NCBI RefSeq assembly: GCF_014839805.1
Contig: NC_051132.1
Coordinates: 5,952,001-6,016,000 of the forward strand
Direction of reading: 5' to 3'
Length of the DNA stretch: 64,000 bases
From: Manduca sexta
Taxonomy: Eukaryota > Arthropoda > Insecta > Lepidoptera > Sphingidae
The notes below the pieces were generated by a model. It was given only the letters and a program-made list of their open reading frames with translations. It was not told the DNA's origin and made no database searches. A program made the position numbers and the translations under genes. This document shows positions 1 to 11,777 of the stretch, piece after piece (the first letter of the stretch is position 1; each line of letters begins with the position of its first letter).

Positions 1-1157
1 TAATTACTTACATTTAGTCTCGATGAGAAATTGTATAACTGTTATTTCTGGCAGCGTTTTCTATAACCTAAGGAAAAGATAAATTAACCATGGAATTAAC
101 TCGCACCTAATTTCGTTTAAATACATCCGAAAATTAATAGTATGTTTTATTTTATGTCTTATTTATAAAATTGAAAATTAAAATACCGACTTGAGAATAA
201 GGCTAATTATTATTTTGGATCTTATTTTATATTGCTATAACGAACATTTTCGTCTCCAGGGGAACGTTGGAGGATAAAGGTTTGAAGTATAATAATGTGT
301 ACTAAAGATATGAACATTGAATAATTCAATGGCATGTTTAACAACCTTATAATATAATTGTTTATATAAGTCCCTGAAAATATAATTTTATCTATTATAA
401 TGTAAAGCTATATCATTTAAATTACATTTAATATTTTATGAGCAGGCACGACCCCGTGAATTACCCTTACCAAATGATATCGGACGGCGAATTTTTAAGA
501 ATCATATTTTTTTATTCGCAATGAATACCAAAGATATGGGCTTGGCAAATGTCTGATTTTATGTTTAAAACGTGGCGTAAATTATCTATCGACGGATGCA
601 GAGTTTGTTAATTTTAGTAATATATATGAATATCATAATATCATTGGAAGCAGGAACTAGAGATTTTATGCTTAACGTATCCCTGGTAATATTGCCTTAT
701 GGCCAATTCCTATAAACAAAATGAAACAAACGAAATTAAATTTGCGTGACATACTCACAGATGAATTTCATATTGTTAGAAAATGTAGGAAAATATTGTA
801 TTTTAACTTTTCAGACAACCAACAGCTCGGTCCACTCCGTGACCATGTATCTACAGTCTTCGAAACGTCGGGGGATAGTTAAAGAATAAAAATCGCGATA
901 AAATCCCAAAAGTAGCTTAATTTCGATACAGATGAATTATTTTGATTTATTTATTCTTACAGGTGAAGTTCAAATATATTTTAATCCAGGACATGTCTGC
1001 TCGCGTGACAAATTTCAACCAAATCTGCTCTGTTGTTTCTGCGTTTATTTCTAACAAATATACAAACGTCCAGACATTTCCACAAACTTTCGCATGTATA
1101 ATATTACCAAGAGTAAGTGTTTTACATACTAAAAAATAATAGTTATATATCACTTAC
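1..1157. other. Left edge: intronic or unassigned sequence
   Basis: AT-rich. If the exon at 1158-1241 is right, this is the next intron of the minus-strand Osiris gene. 940-1130 resembles the repeat fragment at 6520-6690, both carrying a TCTAACAAA-type segment and a YATAATATTA segment. No hydrophobic Osiris exon was found on the minus strand. Confidence 0.4.
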
Positions 1158-1241
1158 TTATACCCAGCTTCGGTGTTTTGTCCTCTTCCTTTTCTTCTTC
1201 TGCCTTGCTGCTAGATTTCTTTGAACTTGGTTCTGAAACAT
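1158..1241 (-). CDS. Probable exon 2 of the minus-strand Osiris gene
   Basis: On the minus strand an acceptor TAATTTCAG opens an exon whose first two bases complete the codon left by exon 1 (G plus AT gives Asp). It reads DVSEPSSKKSSSKAEEEKEE then DKTPKLGI and ends at TAA before GTAAGTG, in phase 1. A second possible donor, GGTATAAG, lies six bases earlier. A charged Lys/Glu/Ser linker between the domain core and the hydrophobic region is what an Osiris gene should have here; the hydrophobic exon would lie left of the window. The link to exon 1 across 21 kb is inferred from phase, strand and content only. Confidence 0.6.
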   Translation of the reverse strand: MFQNQVQRNLAARQKKKRKRTKHRSWV

Positions 1242-1777
1242 CTGAAATTAATACATTTTAAATTAGAAATTAAGTAAAAATAAAATGAAAATCGAGTTTT
1301 TCATTTCCAAGTCAATTACAGAGGTTTTTAAAGCAAACACTTTTTATGACCTAAGTACTCTCGGAGTATCATTAGTGTTCAAAAGCGAAGGGAAATAAAA
1401 CTTTAAAGCTTACTATTTAATTTTGAGCATTGGACAGAGCAAAGGGATATTTTTAGCAAACAAACAAGGAAATGAATGATCTTATGTTAAATAGTGATCA
1501 TCATTTATAAACACTAAACAATATCAGAAGTAACACGGATACAGTGTTGGTTAAAGGACTAAATTAGAAATTAGGCAATGCAAATTAATTGCAATAAAAA
1601 CCGCAAAATAGTTTTATTTCAATATCTAAAATTCGCGTAAACATAAAAATTCACAATATAATGTGGAAACACTTATAACACCAGCAAATGTCGCTTCTGT
1701 CAGACCGGCCCTTAAATGATTCACTCGTTTGGTGTAAAAAAAAGTAGAATCGGGAGGCGACAGTAATATTATTAAAA

Positions 1778-2405
1778 AAAAAACGGACAAGTGCGACTTG
1801 GGCTCAAGCACTGAAGGTTCCGTAGAATATTATAGGTAAGGTATCTAAATATGTAACTTCAAACTTGACTTACTTAACTTTGTCGTTCGATCCCTAGACA
1901 AGATTATTTTACCAACAAATTTGTAATAGTAAATAAATTTTTTGTTTTTAATATATATTTTACATTTTTTTTATTGCTTTGTATGACAAGACCAGTTTGC
2001 CCTTCGCCTGTTGGTAAGCGATACGACCGCCTATAAACAGTAGATACACCATCCAACACCTTGAATTACAAAGTACGAGTATTGTTCGATATTCCACTGC
2101 ATGTTTCAGATTTTTATATGTGCTATAAGATATTGCTTTCCCCAAAGTTTATGAATCTATTTCAACGGAAAGTAAGCTGTAGGTTTTGACACCCTTGTGA
2201 AATATTAAAATATACCAGATAAAGGGTCATATTATGTTTCAACCGCGTTGGCTTGAAAGTTTGATTTCTTCATATCCAAAGGACTCTTTATTTCGTATTA
2301 ATTTTAAATTTATGCCTTAACGCATTCTCGAGAAAAAGGATCTTGACAGGCGGACAACGAAGTGATCCTATAAGGGTATTTGGAATACGGAACCCTAAAA
2401 AACAA
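1778..2405 (-). repeat. Lepidopteran dispersed repeat with a nested LINE tail
   Basis: The ends CGGACAAGTGCGACTTGGGC (1784-1803) and TACGGAACCCTAAAAA (2387-2402) are the two ends of a very common moth repeat. Internal marks are GATCACTTCGTTGTC (minus) and CTTTATCTGG. A second repeat, the LINE tail with CGATACGACCGCC (1965-2150), interrupts it. Confidence 0.55.
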
Positions 2406-2471
2406 AAACCTAATTAAAAATACTTGTGATCCCTGTTGTAGAGAGTTATAATAATGTGTTTAAAATATTTA

Positions 2472-2760
2472 CTAGTTGACCCGACAGACGTTGTCCCGTC
2501 TTAACTATGAATTTGCAGCGTGCATTCTGTCAATCGCTGACGGTTATTTCAAATAATTGACAGTTATATAAAATTAATATTTTCGTTAAGTTTTCTTAAA
2601 TTTTATAATTTTCCGCGCTTTTTTTTTGATTTTTTTCTTTCATAAGAACCTTCTACTGACTATAATTAATACAACAAAAAAGTATTAGTGAATTTTTTCC
2701 ATCCGTTCACGCGTGATGCGATGACCAAGGGAAATAGAGATTCATTTTTATATATATAGA
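2472..2760 (-). mobile_element. Short non-autonomous Helitron
   Basis: Minus orientation: begins TCTATATATATAAAAATG and ends ACGTCTGTCGGGTCAACTAG followed by T. The TC...CTAG termini between A and T fit a Helitron of the lepidopteran HeLep kind. Confidence 0.6.
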
Positions 2761-4942
2761 TTACTAGAACGTGGTTTTACGGGCTTTAAAGCGATCAAAA
2801 TGAAATGTTCGTTCATTTGATTTACCCATAATATGAATATAATATAATAATTATTCGCAATCTCTTAAATCTCCTCGTACGTTAGCTTCAAACAAAACAT
2901 GTTATTTGATTAATGTTATGCCGAAATTACAAACCACTTGAATACGACAAGCAAATATTATGTAGAATGTAGTATTAAACGTAAAACGCTTTCCGTAAAT
3001 GAATGAATGAAGGAATTCACTTACAAGTTAAATATTATAGCTTCATTTGGATTCGGATTTATTCGCGATTTATTCGTACTTATGGTTGACTTCCGTGTGT
3101 GTTAGTATAATGCTGAAATAGATTCATAGGTATTAAAATAAAACTATTTTGCTGGTTTTATCGCGGTTTTTATATTATAATAATTTTCTTCTGACGTTTC
3201 AGCCTTCGTCTAACATTCGCTTAATCTTAATAAATCATTACGCCGCTCGTGAGCCAAAAAATAAAAATCTAATATCTCAAGGGTGTCAGTTGTCCTGAGA
3301 GTACATTGTCACTAAGTTTTGGGCGGTGATACTGTGAATAGTCGCAACACACATGATGCTTGTCGGTCTCGCCACTGATGTGTATTGAAAAAAAACTGCT
3401 TCTTAGAATATCTTAATTGGTATTTACAATTCAGTATCAGCACCGCTGTGCATATATTATCAGGGTACTAAAATACAGTTAAAATCTAAATTGCACTAGA
3501 TCGTAAAATTGTATACATGAAAAGTACACCTATGAATAAATTCGACGAACATTTGAATACCATACTATCAAAGTGAAATAACATACTAATTAAATGACAT
3601 TTCTACTATTTGATTTCAACTGAATTTATTGTTAGTTGTACCACTTGTATTGCTGACTTCAAAACCTATTCAAATACAACCAATGGAACTGATAAATTGA
3701 TGTCAGATTATTTTACCACGGAGACAAAAAAAATGTATCTCACGATCCCCTCCCACCAAAAATGTTTTAATATATTGAAATCGCTGTTAGCAGTGTGCAA
3801 TACACTAGAAAGGCTAACAGGGTTACATTTGTTTAAGATTTATATCAAATGTTCCTTATCGCGAGTGTATCTTAGTAGTATTGATTTCTTAGCTGTAACG
3901 AGTTTAACACAATATTTTGTGGGACTTTTGGGGTAGTAGTTGTTACATGAGATATATTAGGATAGTCTTTCTTGGAAGATTGTTTTGTTTAAACGCTGTT
4001 AATTTTCCGATTAAAAGAGAAATAAAAAAGATTGAGATACTGATTTTATCCTATTATAACGATATAAGTCCAAAAAATGTTGATCACTCTTATCTACTCA
4101 CTGATCAACGTGATATTTTGGGTTCAATTCCTTATTAGAGCAATACACATTTCATAACTAAGGCAACTGTAACACAATATGATTTTTGTTCAACCGATGT
4201 AGTTTCATGGAGAGGCCATGCTATATGATGTTGACATGATATGATAAGCCTCCGCTTACCAATCACAACGACCCGCGAGGGAGAATGGAAAGAGGAATTT
4301 GGGAGAAAGGAAAAGAGGTTCCCAGGAAAGGAGGAGAGGATATGATCGCAGACTAGTTTAGACCTTAATATATTGATACATCGAGGTATAGACGTGCACT
4401 GTGTACCTCTCGAGACAAATGTCTTCCCATGCATAAACGTGCATGTTGTGTGAAGACTTAGCGGACAAGAATTGCCTAGGGAGGGACGGAGGTCACAGAA
4501 TAAGTTACTCGGGATTAGATTCCATCGTACTTGGAAATAAGCTACTCTTATTATAATGCATCAGAATAATATAAGCAAAGCGCTATGGAAGTACATGCAA
4601 AACTGGTTGCACATCTGCGTTACTCTGTGGGATTGAAGACGCGAATTTATATTCGCTTTAAGTACTACCAGAATATTTAAGCTACCTTCAAAGTTTCACA
4701 TTTGAATGACCTGTATCAAATGCCAGGAGATGGGTGTTCCCTAGATGAGACGTAGCGTATGAGTTATTGCAGTGGCATTTAACATAACTTCTCCACTCTA
4801 ATGAGATGTGTACTGAACGTATACACTATTTAATATTTGTATATATAATACAAATGAATATAATATAAAAAAAATAAAGAAACGTCGTGATAAAATCATA
4901 ATATAAAACTGCAGTAAAATCCAAAAAAACAGTTTTATTTTA

Positions 4943-5221
4943 CACACACACATCACGCATTTATACCCAAAGAGGTGGGCAGAAGGGCTCTTCTGCCCAC
5001 CTCTTGCCCTGGTGGCTACCAGGGCACCCAATTTTGCCAAGTGTGTTCCGTTCCATGGTGTAATAGGGGGCGAGGCTATCGCCATTTTAGGCACAAATTT
5101 TAGACTCCAGGTTGATACTGTGCAGAAAAACCCAAATATCACTTTGACCGACGCGGGATTCGAACCCAGGACATCCGAACGCTGCCGTACCGCGCATGCA
5201 GCACAACTACGCCACCGAAGC
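4943..5221 (-). repeat. tRNA-headed SINE, family A
   Basis: Read leftward, the head has an A box (GGTGGCGTAGTTGTGC) and a B box (GGGTTCGAATCC), then a shared body (CTGGAGTCTAAAATTTGTGCC, GGCGATAGCC) and a CACACA-rich end. Other copies are at 23450, 28060, 36848, 47865 and 51283. Open frames through it are not genes. Confidence 0.8.
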
Positions 5222-6214
5222 CGTTTTATTTCAATATATAACATTTGCGTAAACATAAGAAATCATTACACATTCAAATTTCTTTCATCTATTTTGTTCC
5301 TTGAAAGTTGAAACACCCAGTTATGTTAAGTAAATAGCTTAGTTTTATGAGATCCTTGAAAATGTCGCCACTAAGTCAACATGAGCATTAACATAAAACT
5401 CCTAAATAAAACATGATACAGCTCCCAGCAGTTCCCGCTCTTCAGAATACGTTACATTTCTTATAAGTTTGAAGTTGCATATATTTGTATATGTTTGAAC
5501 ATACTTTAGTGTATTCCTAACGAACTGTAGATGTTTTCAGTCTTGTTCTTGTTAACGTTAAAAACATGGGACTATATAAAATAATATATTGTGAAGTTTG
5601 TTTTCGTATACCGTGATAAAAGCTGTCATAGAGGTTGGTTTTGCAGAACTGCTATCTGACATATTCTGGTGAATATCTAATAAACTAGGCCGACAAAATT
5701 GCGATGGCTGGCGACGCAACAGCTCTAGTTAATTGAGATCACATTTGAAGAATACTGTAAATGCCATCAAGGGCAGTATAGCCGCTATGCAGTGGCTCGA
5801 TAATAAAAAAAATGGTAACAAAGAAATAATCAAAATATTCAATGAAATAAAATCTTATCCTTCATACGAAGGCTCAAACGATTTAAATAGCTCCAACAAT
5901 TGAACGAGAATAGTTATTCGCTCCAATGACTTTGAAATCAATCAATCGTTATCGTTAAATATCTATATATACACGAATAAATATAATGTCAATAAGGTTT
6001 TCCTTTAGTGTTAGAAACACTTTATATTAAATAGATTCTAAACCCCAGATTTACACACCTGAAAACGTTATGTCCAATAAAAAGATAGCTCTAATGTCAT
6101 GCCATTTATACTGCCCTATAAGTGTTGTTTCAGCTTAACCCACGTGATATGCCTTTTTCGCTCCAAAAATCTTCAAAACACTATAGCGATACATAGCGCT
6201 ATCTGTGTATGTGC

Positions 6215-6465
6215 TGGTGGTGGAATATGTTTATATTGAGTCCGATAATGATCACAGTACACAAGATGTTATAACCCACCATAGTGGCTCAGGTAAACGT
6301 GTAGCGTTATAGGATCAGCCTGTGTATATCCGGTTTCAACAAGCCGACATAATTGTGTCGACTGCCGAGGAGTAATCATCTCTTGTCAGTCGACATTCTA
6401 TTGGACCCCACTCCACTTACCATCAGATGCAGTGATGTTACTTTGCCGTACACATAAAAAAAATA
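6215..6465 (+). repeat. Dispersed repeat, family T
   Basis: Shares ordered blocks with 19440-19690 and 57990-58230: CACAAGRTGT, a CATAGTGGC block, GGATCAGCCTGTGTATATCC, TTGTGTCGACTG, CTTACCATCAG, then an A-rich end. Probably the 3' part of a retroelement; the source is not visible. Confidence 0.6.
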
Positions 6466-7095
6466 ATGGCCTTGAACCATCATTTAAAAAATGAAATACT
6501 ACCTACGGGAGCAAATTATCATGACAAAAAGTAGCCTATAGGTATTTTAATCGAAGACATAGTCTGTGTGCCAAATTTCATCCAAATCTTTTCAGCGGTG
6601 ACTGCGTTTACATCTAACAAACATCCAAACATTTGTCACATCACAAACTATCGCATTTATAATATTAGAAAGAATAAATATACGCGTATAACTTTAACTT
6701 CCTAGAACGCGTTCCACACCGTGATGCTATGTATGTCGTTAGCGGATAAACTAACGTGTTCATTGAATGTTCAATTTTTCTGGACTACTTGTTGTGTGAG
6801 CGTGCGTTATAAAAATTTAGAAAATATCATCAATTATTCATTAATTCAGACAGAGATTATGTTTTCCATTGAATGACTGAAGAAAGGATTTGCGAGTCTA
6901 GTGTAAATATTTTAAACAAGCTTATCGTGCAGCATCGCTCGCGTAGAATTCGATTTGTGACAAATATAAAAAAGTAATTTTTGACATTTTACTGTGGTTT
7001 GACTCCCTCTGAACCAAATTTTAGCAAAATCGCCTTTATAGTTTATCCTTGAAAGAATAACAAAGTTATTTCGGTTAAATCAATATCAATAAACA

Positions 7096-7485
7096 TGTTA
7101 TGTAATAGATGGTAATACATAATTTTTTCTTCGGCCAACGTGCGGACTTCTCGATCCTGTGTGGTCTTATACATACATACTAATATATAATTAAATAAAC
7201 TCACCCCCAAATTCCTTTTCTTTATGCATGTGCTCCGGGAGCCCCTTTTGTTCCGATTTATAAATTATAATTCTCTTTGCCGACTCCGATAGTAGTTTTT
7301 TCTTCAATAATCATGTCATTCTTCTTTTTTTTAATATTATTTGACAGTTTCTTTTACCCCCACCGAAAAGATTTTATATTCGAATACATACTATATATAT
7401 ATATTTATGTGTGTTGTGTTGTGTGTAAATTAATTTGGCCGAATCTGTCCGCGCTTCCAAATAATGAACTAATAAAAATTAAACA
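7096..7485 (-). repeat. Left (3') LTR of the Bel/Pao element
   Basis: 390 bp, TGTT...AACA ends. It matches the right LTR with only small indels visible (a CC/CCC difference, a T-run length difference, and one base near 7309). It includes the intact version of the TA-rich site where the mariner entered the other copy. Confidence 0.9.
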
Positions 7486-7655
7486 TCCCGCCGCCCGAGA
7501 AAGGCTGTGAAAAGCCTTTATCAAATAACACAACAAGCCCCTTTCATTGAAAGTTATACTAACATTCTAAAACATAAGCACGCAATATAAATATAATAAG
7601 TAATTAACCATTAAAGCATCGGAATGGTAAGAAAAAAAAACTTTATCACTGGAAA

Positions 7656-8104
7656 CTAATCCAGCGGCAACTTCGCAATTTTTACTACAGGCCTCAGTAA
7701 ATTCCCTGAGGCAGTCTTTAACCTGACAATTCGGATAACCCCATTAATCCCAGGTAAAAGTTCTAAAACTCTCCCTCTCTGCCATTTAAGGACAGGGACA
7801 TTCTCCTCTTTTATTAAAACGAGGTCCCCTACTTTAGGTGGATCAACCAGCGTTGTCCATTGTTTCCAGAAACGTTGGCCTGAACTAATCTAAAACGTCC
7901 CAACCGCGTATTAACTACGTGTTCGAAATTATACTCAGGCACAGAAAGCAATGACTTGCCGACTAAGAAATGTGCTGGGGTCAACACTTCGAGATCCGTA
8001 GGATCATTTGATAGAGGACATAGTGGGCGAGAGTTGAGTACTGCTTCAACTCTTGTGAACACTGTCGTCAATTCCTCATAAGTCAAAACCTGCTCCCCGA
8101 TCAT
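7656..8104 (-). pseudogene. Bel/Pao integrase C-terminus and DUF5641 tail
   Basis: The frame at 8104-7829 has TRVEAVLNSRPLCPLS and LTPAHFLVGK, the conserved integrase C-terminal segment of Bel/Pao. After another frame break near 7840 the tail domain continues (GDLVLIKEENVP, then WQRGRVLELLPG) to a stop at 7656-7658. Confidence 0.75.
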
Positions 8105-8864
8105 CCGCTGTAATAAGGTTTTGCAGATTTGACAGCCGCTTCAAACAATCCCCGAAGTGAGGTCCCGAAGGCACATTGAATAACCAAGTAATACTACTCT
8201 TGGCTGCAAAATTCTTAAGACTATTCTCAACATCCCTATTCCGAAGATACTTGTCAACCTCGTTGAGGTGTTTGTTTGTCCCTACATAATTAGTACCATT
8301 ATCAGAACGTATCACACTCGGGAGTCCGCGCCGAGATGTGAAACGCGTCAACGCAGCTCCGAACGCTTCTGTTGTCAAGTCTCCAACAACCTTCAAATGC
8401 ACCGCTTTGGTTGCAGAGCAGACAAAAACACACAAATATGCCTTCAACATTTTTGCATTTCTAAGACGTGAGGCTCTAATTGAAAAAGGTCCTGCAAAAT
8501 CTGTTTGCACTGTATGAAATATACCAGTTGTGTTTACCCTGTCACTTGGTAATGCAGACATAACTGGCTCATCCGGCCTAGCCTTATACCTGAAACGCGA
8601 TATATGCTTAAAAATTCGACTCCGAATGGCATGCCGAGCCACACGAATTTTAGTCGCATTTGTCTTAAAAATACCGTGATGAGGTATAATGTACCCTTTA
8701 CCTTCTGCATAGTCCTCTGGCTGCCGATCACAGATAGACATATGCCCTAATTTTTCATAATCTCGCATAAATGCAATATACTTTTCCCGCAATGCCTCAT
8801 TCGAGATTAACCGCCTTTCCATAACCATGAACCGTTTCTTGGCTATCGAAATTGAATCCCCCAA
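8076..8864 (-). pseudogene. Bel/Pao pol remnant: reverse transcriptase start fused to integrase
   Basis: 262 codons. The first 65 or so match the N-terminal reverse transcriptase region (RRLISNEALREKYIAFMRDY, ending PHHGIFK). The frame then jumps at about 8682 straight to the integrase core (ALPSDRV, QTDFAGPF, then IRSDNGTNY). The polymerase palm with its YxDD motif, RNase H and most of the integrase zinc region are missing. Two of the three integrase acidic residues are visible (TDFAG and SDNGT). The frame breaks again near 8150. Confidence 0.82.
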
Positions 8865-8879
8865 ATTCAGGTTTATCGT

Positions 8880-9404
8880 CTAAAAGGGTAACCGCACTAT
8901 ATATCTCCCCGTTTGATCCCGTTGATGCGTTTCACGAAACCTATTTTCGCAATCCGCATCTTCAGGATTAACTAATACCGATTCCGGTATATCTTCCACC
9001 TCCCAGAAATTTTCCAAAATCTGGTTTGTGGTAACATATGCCGCGAAAAATGTTTGAGACCGCTCATCACATTGAGAAACCTTATGGGTTACTGGACCCA
9101 TCAATACGTAACCAAACACCGTATTCATTGCGCGTGGCAAATAATCATTAACTTTCACACAATCACCAATCATGATTTCACCCATGAGATCGGCACCTAT
9201 TAAAATATCAACCGCTCGACTAACAAAGAATTGGTCATCCGCTAAATAGATACCTCTATACCATTCCGCAAAATTTTGAGACAGAGTTTGAGTCGGCAGG
9301 TTATGAGTGATAGTGCCTAATACTATTGCCCTTGTTACCAATCTAGGATGTTCCGAATATTTAGAACACATAACCAAATTTACGCCTCCTCTACAATCAC
9401 TCAC
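8880..9404 (-). pseudogene. Bel/Pao protease remainder to start of pol
   Basis: 174 codons continuing the protease/DUF1758 region (VDILIGADLMGEIM is the second conserved protease motif) and running into the linker before the reverse transcriptase (ILENFWEVEDIPE). It stops at 8880; the following sequence is out of frame. Confidence 0.75.
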
Positions 9405-10182
9405 AAGTCTCCCTCCCCCCTAAACCCGTTACCGAAATAGAATTGGACTTAAATCGTTTTAATCCAAGCCTTTTAACAACGGTATCGGTGATAAATGTAG
9501 TCTGACTACCCCCATCTAGTAGCGCACGAACTTCATGGTACTCCCCATATCTGTCCATGACACGTACTATAGCTGTTGCTAGTAGCACTGTCCGCCTATA
9601 GTTTTTATTTATGTTAGAGACAGATAAAGCTATATCATCATCCACTACTGACGCAGTTACCCCATGATGATCTTTAACAGGTCCCCCTACCCTAGCTGTG
9701 GTACAAGTAGCCTTTTCCCCACTAGTGTCCAATTTGTGTGCAACTACCCGATTTTCATTAGCACTTGGTGAACGTGGTCCACCACCCGATCGTGGAACCC
9801 CTGACACGTCCCCTGCTGTAACCACCGGCCGCAAATCAAAGTGGATAAGGTAGTGGTGTTTATTAGAATTGCATTTGTAACATGACCAACTCGATACGCA
9901 CTGATCAATACTGTGCTTCCCTAAACACCTAAAACACAGCCGAAATTCTTTTACATGCTCCTTCCGCTGGTGTGGATTCAATGCTAAAAATTTCACACAT
10001 TTTGATAAATGATGACTTCCTTGCTTACATAGCTTGCAAACCATCATTGGTTCACCTACAAACGTGGCATGGTGTGTCCGAGAATTCACAGAGCCACTTT
10101 TACTGCTTTGACCATCGCCACTAGACTCTAAGATCCTAACTTCCTTCTCCAAAAACTGAATCAAATCAGAAAAATCAGGCAA
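9397..10182 (-). pseudogene. Bel/Pao gag zinc knuckles and aspartic protease start
   Basis: 261 codons. Cysteine/histidine clusters (CKLCKQGSHHLSKC, CFRCLGKHSIDQC, CYKCNSNKHH; residues about 48-112) form the nucleic-acid-binding knuckles. Near residues 222-235 is LLDGGSQTTFI, the aspartic protease active site in the form used by this clade. The frame ends at a stop at 9397, at a run of C bases (9414-9420) where the next frame takes over. Confidence 0.8.
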
Positions 10183-10287
10183 TTCCTTATTAGATAACCT
10201 CGCTTCAAAACGTTTTTTTCAAACTAGAGTCAAGTTTTTGAAAATTTATATAGAATAAAAGATAAGACCACTCCGATACAGGGAAAT

Positions 10288-11009
10288 TCATTTTTCTAAC
10301 CCTTTTGTATTCACAACCAAAGTGTTAAGAAATTGTTTCAAAGAAGAATAATTATTGATAACCCTAGTCGTTGCCAACAAATTTTGTAACAATTTATCGG
10401 CTAATGCTCGTTTGTTACCATATTGTCTTTTCAACAAATCCAAAGCTATTGAATAATTGTCACCTGTGACGGACAAATGCTTAGTAAGACTCTTTGGCTC
10501 GTCATCAAGAGACCCCAGTAAGTAATATAATTTCTCAGTATCAGACAATTTTGGATCTTTACCAACCAATGATTCAAATAATTCCATAAAAGATGTAAAT
10601 TCCTCTAATTTCCCGTTAAAGGTTTGTAACCGAACTTTTGGTAAAATGGCATGCTCGTTCTTTTTCCTATCTGTGGAAGAAGCAATGCCATATTCAGAAG
10701 ACCGACAGCTGCCCTCAGGAAATAAATCTAAAAACTGCCGTTTCACATCATAATATTTTTGGTTATATACCATGTATTTTTGGGTAAACTCCTCTATTTC
10801 AAATTCATCCTCCAAGTTAGCTAGGTACTCCATATGACTAGAAGTGAATTCCGTGTAAATGTGTTCCAAATCGGCATATCTTATTTTGAATTCACTTCTT
10901 TCCCCTCCGAACCTAGCCCTGACTGTGAAATCTCGTGAAGCTTGTTTAAATTTAATAACGCTGTATCATACTTCACTTTCAAAAGTCTTAGTTGAATTTT
11001 AGGAGGCAT
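10288..11009 (-). pseudogene. Bel/Pao gag N-terminal region, frame-broken
   Basis: Gag opens at ATG 11009 (MPPKIQLRLLK), loses frame near 10885 and continues in another frame to a stop at 10288. The second part has the acidic, tyrosine-rich sequence and the KVRLQTFNGKLEEFTSFMEL segment typical of the Bel/Pao gag domain (DUF1759), the capsid-like part that packages the RNA. A further break lies between 10288 and 10182. Confidence 0.75.
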
Positions 11010-11456
11010 TTTAAGGAAATTTAAAATTATTAAATATTAAAATAATAGAATACTCCCTCAGACAATTTGAGGCCCGCAATAAAATATCTATATTGTTATA
11101 CAAAAGCAAGGAATACAAATACTTCAGGTGGATTTGAACCCGCGTCCAAGATCACACCACACTATGAAATTATACCGCACCAACCGCTAGACCGCTAAGC
11201 GACAAGAGAAAATCGCTTTTCAAATACTTTTCTGACATACAATTGTCAGACACGCAAATAAAAATGTCACCATAAAATAAATTATTATTTGCGTTTTATA
11301 TTAATATAATCCCTAAAACCGCATAACCGCACAAAATATATGTATATTAGACCACTTACACAAATATTAATTCTTCCACAAAGAAACGTACACAGACTAG
11401 ACCAAATCAATTTCGTTGTGAGTGTGCAATGTATCTTTTGGATAAAAACCAGTATA

Positions 11457-11473
11457 TCCGGCTCGAAGGACCA
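11457..11473 (-). promoter_or_regulatory. Primer binding site, tRNA-Tyr type
   Basis: The plus strand reads TCCGGCTCGAAGGACCA, the 3' end of eukaryotic tRNA-Tyr including CCA, two bases inside the 5' LTR boundary. On the element's own strand this is the primer binding site beginning TGG. Confidence 0.75.
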
Positions 11474-11777
11474 AATGTTATGTAATAGATGGTAATACAT
11501 AATTTTTTCTTCGGCCAACGTGCGGACTTCTCGATCCTGTGTGGTCTTATACATACATACTAATATATAATTAAATAAACTCACCCCCAAATTCCTTTTC
11601 TTTATGCATGTGCTCCCGGGAGCCCCTTTTGTTCCGATTTATAAATTATAATTCTCTTTGCCGACTCCGATAGTAGTTTTTTCTTCAATAAGTCATGTCA
11701 TTCTTCTTTTTTAATATTATTTGACAGTTTCTTTTACCCCCACCGAAAAGATTTTATATTCGAATACATACTATATA

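Noticed and set aside
3610..4138. Open frames of 108 and 73 codons
   Set aside because: Composition is AT-rich and unremarkable, with no domain, splice context or start signal.
4798..5311. Open frames of 152 and 99 codons on both strands
   Set aside because: Both cross a tRNA-headed SINE with A and B boxes.
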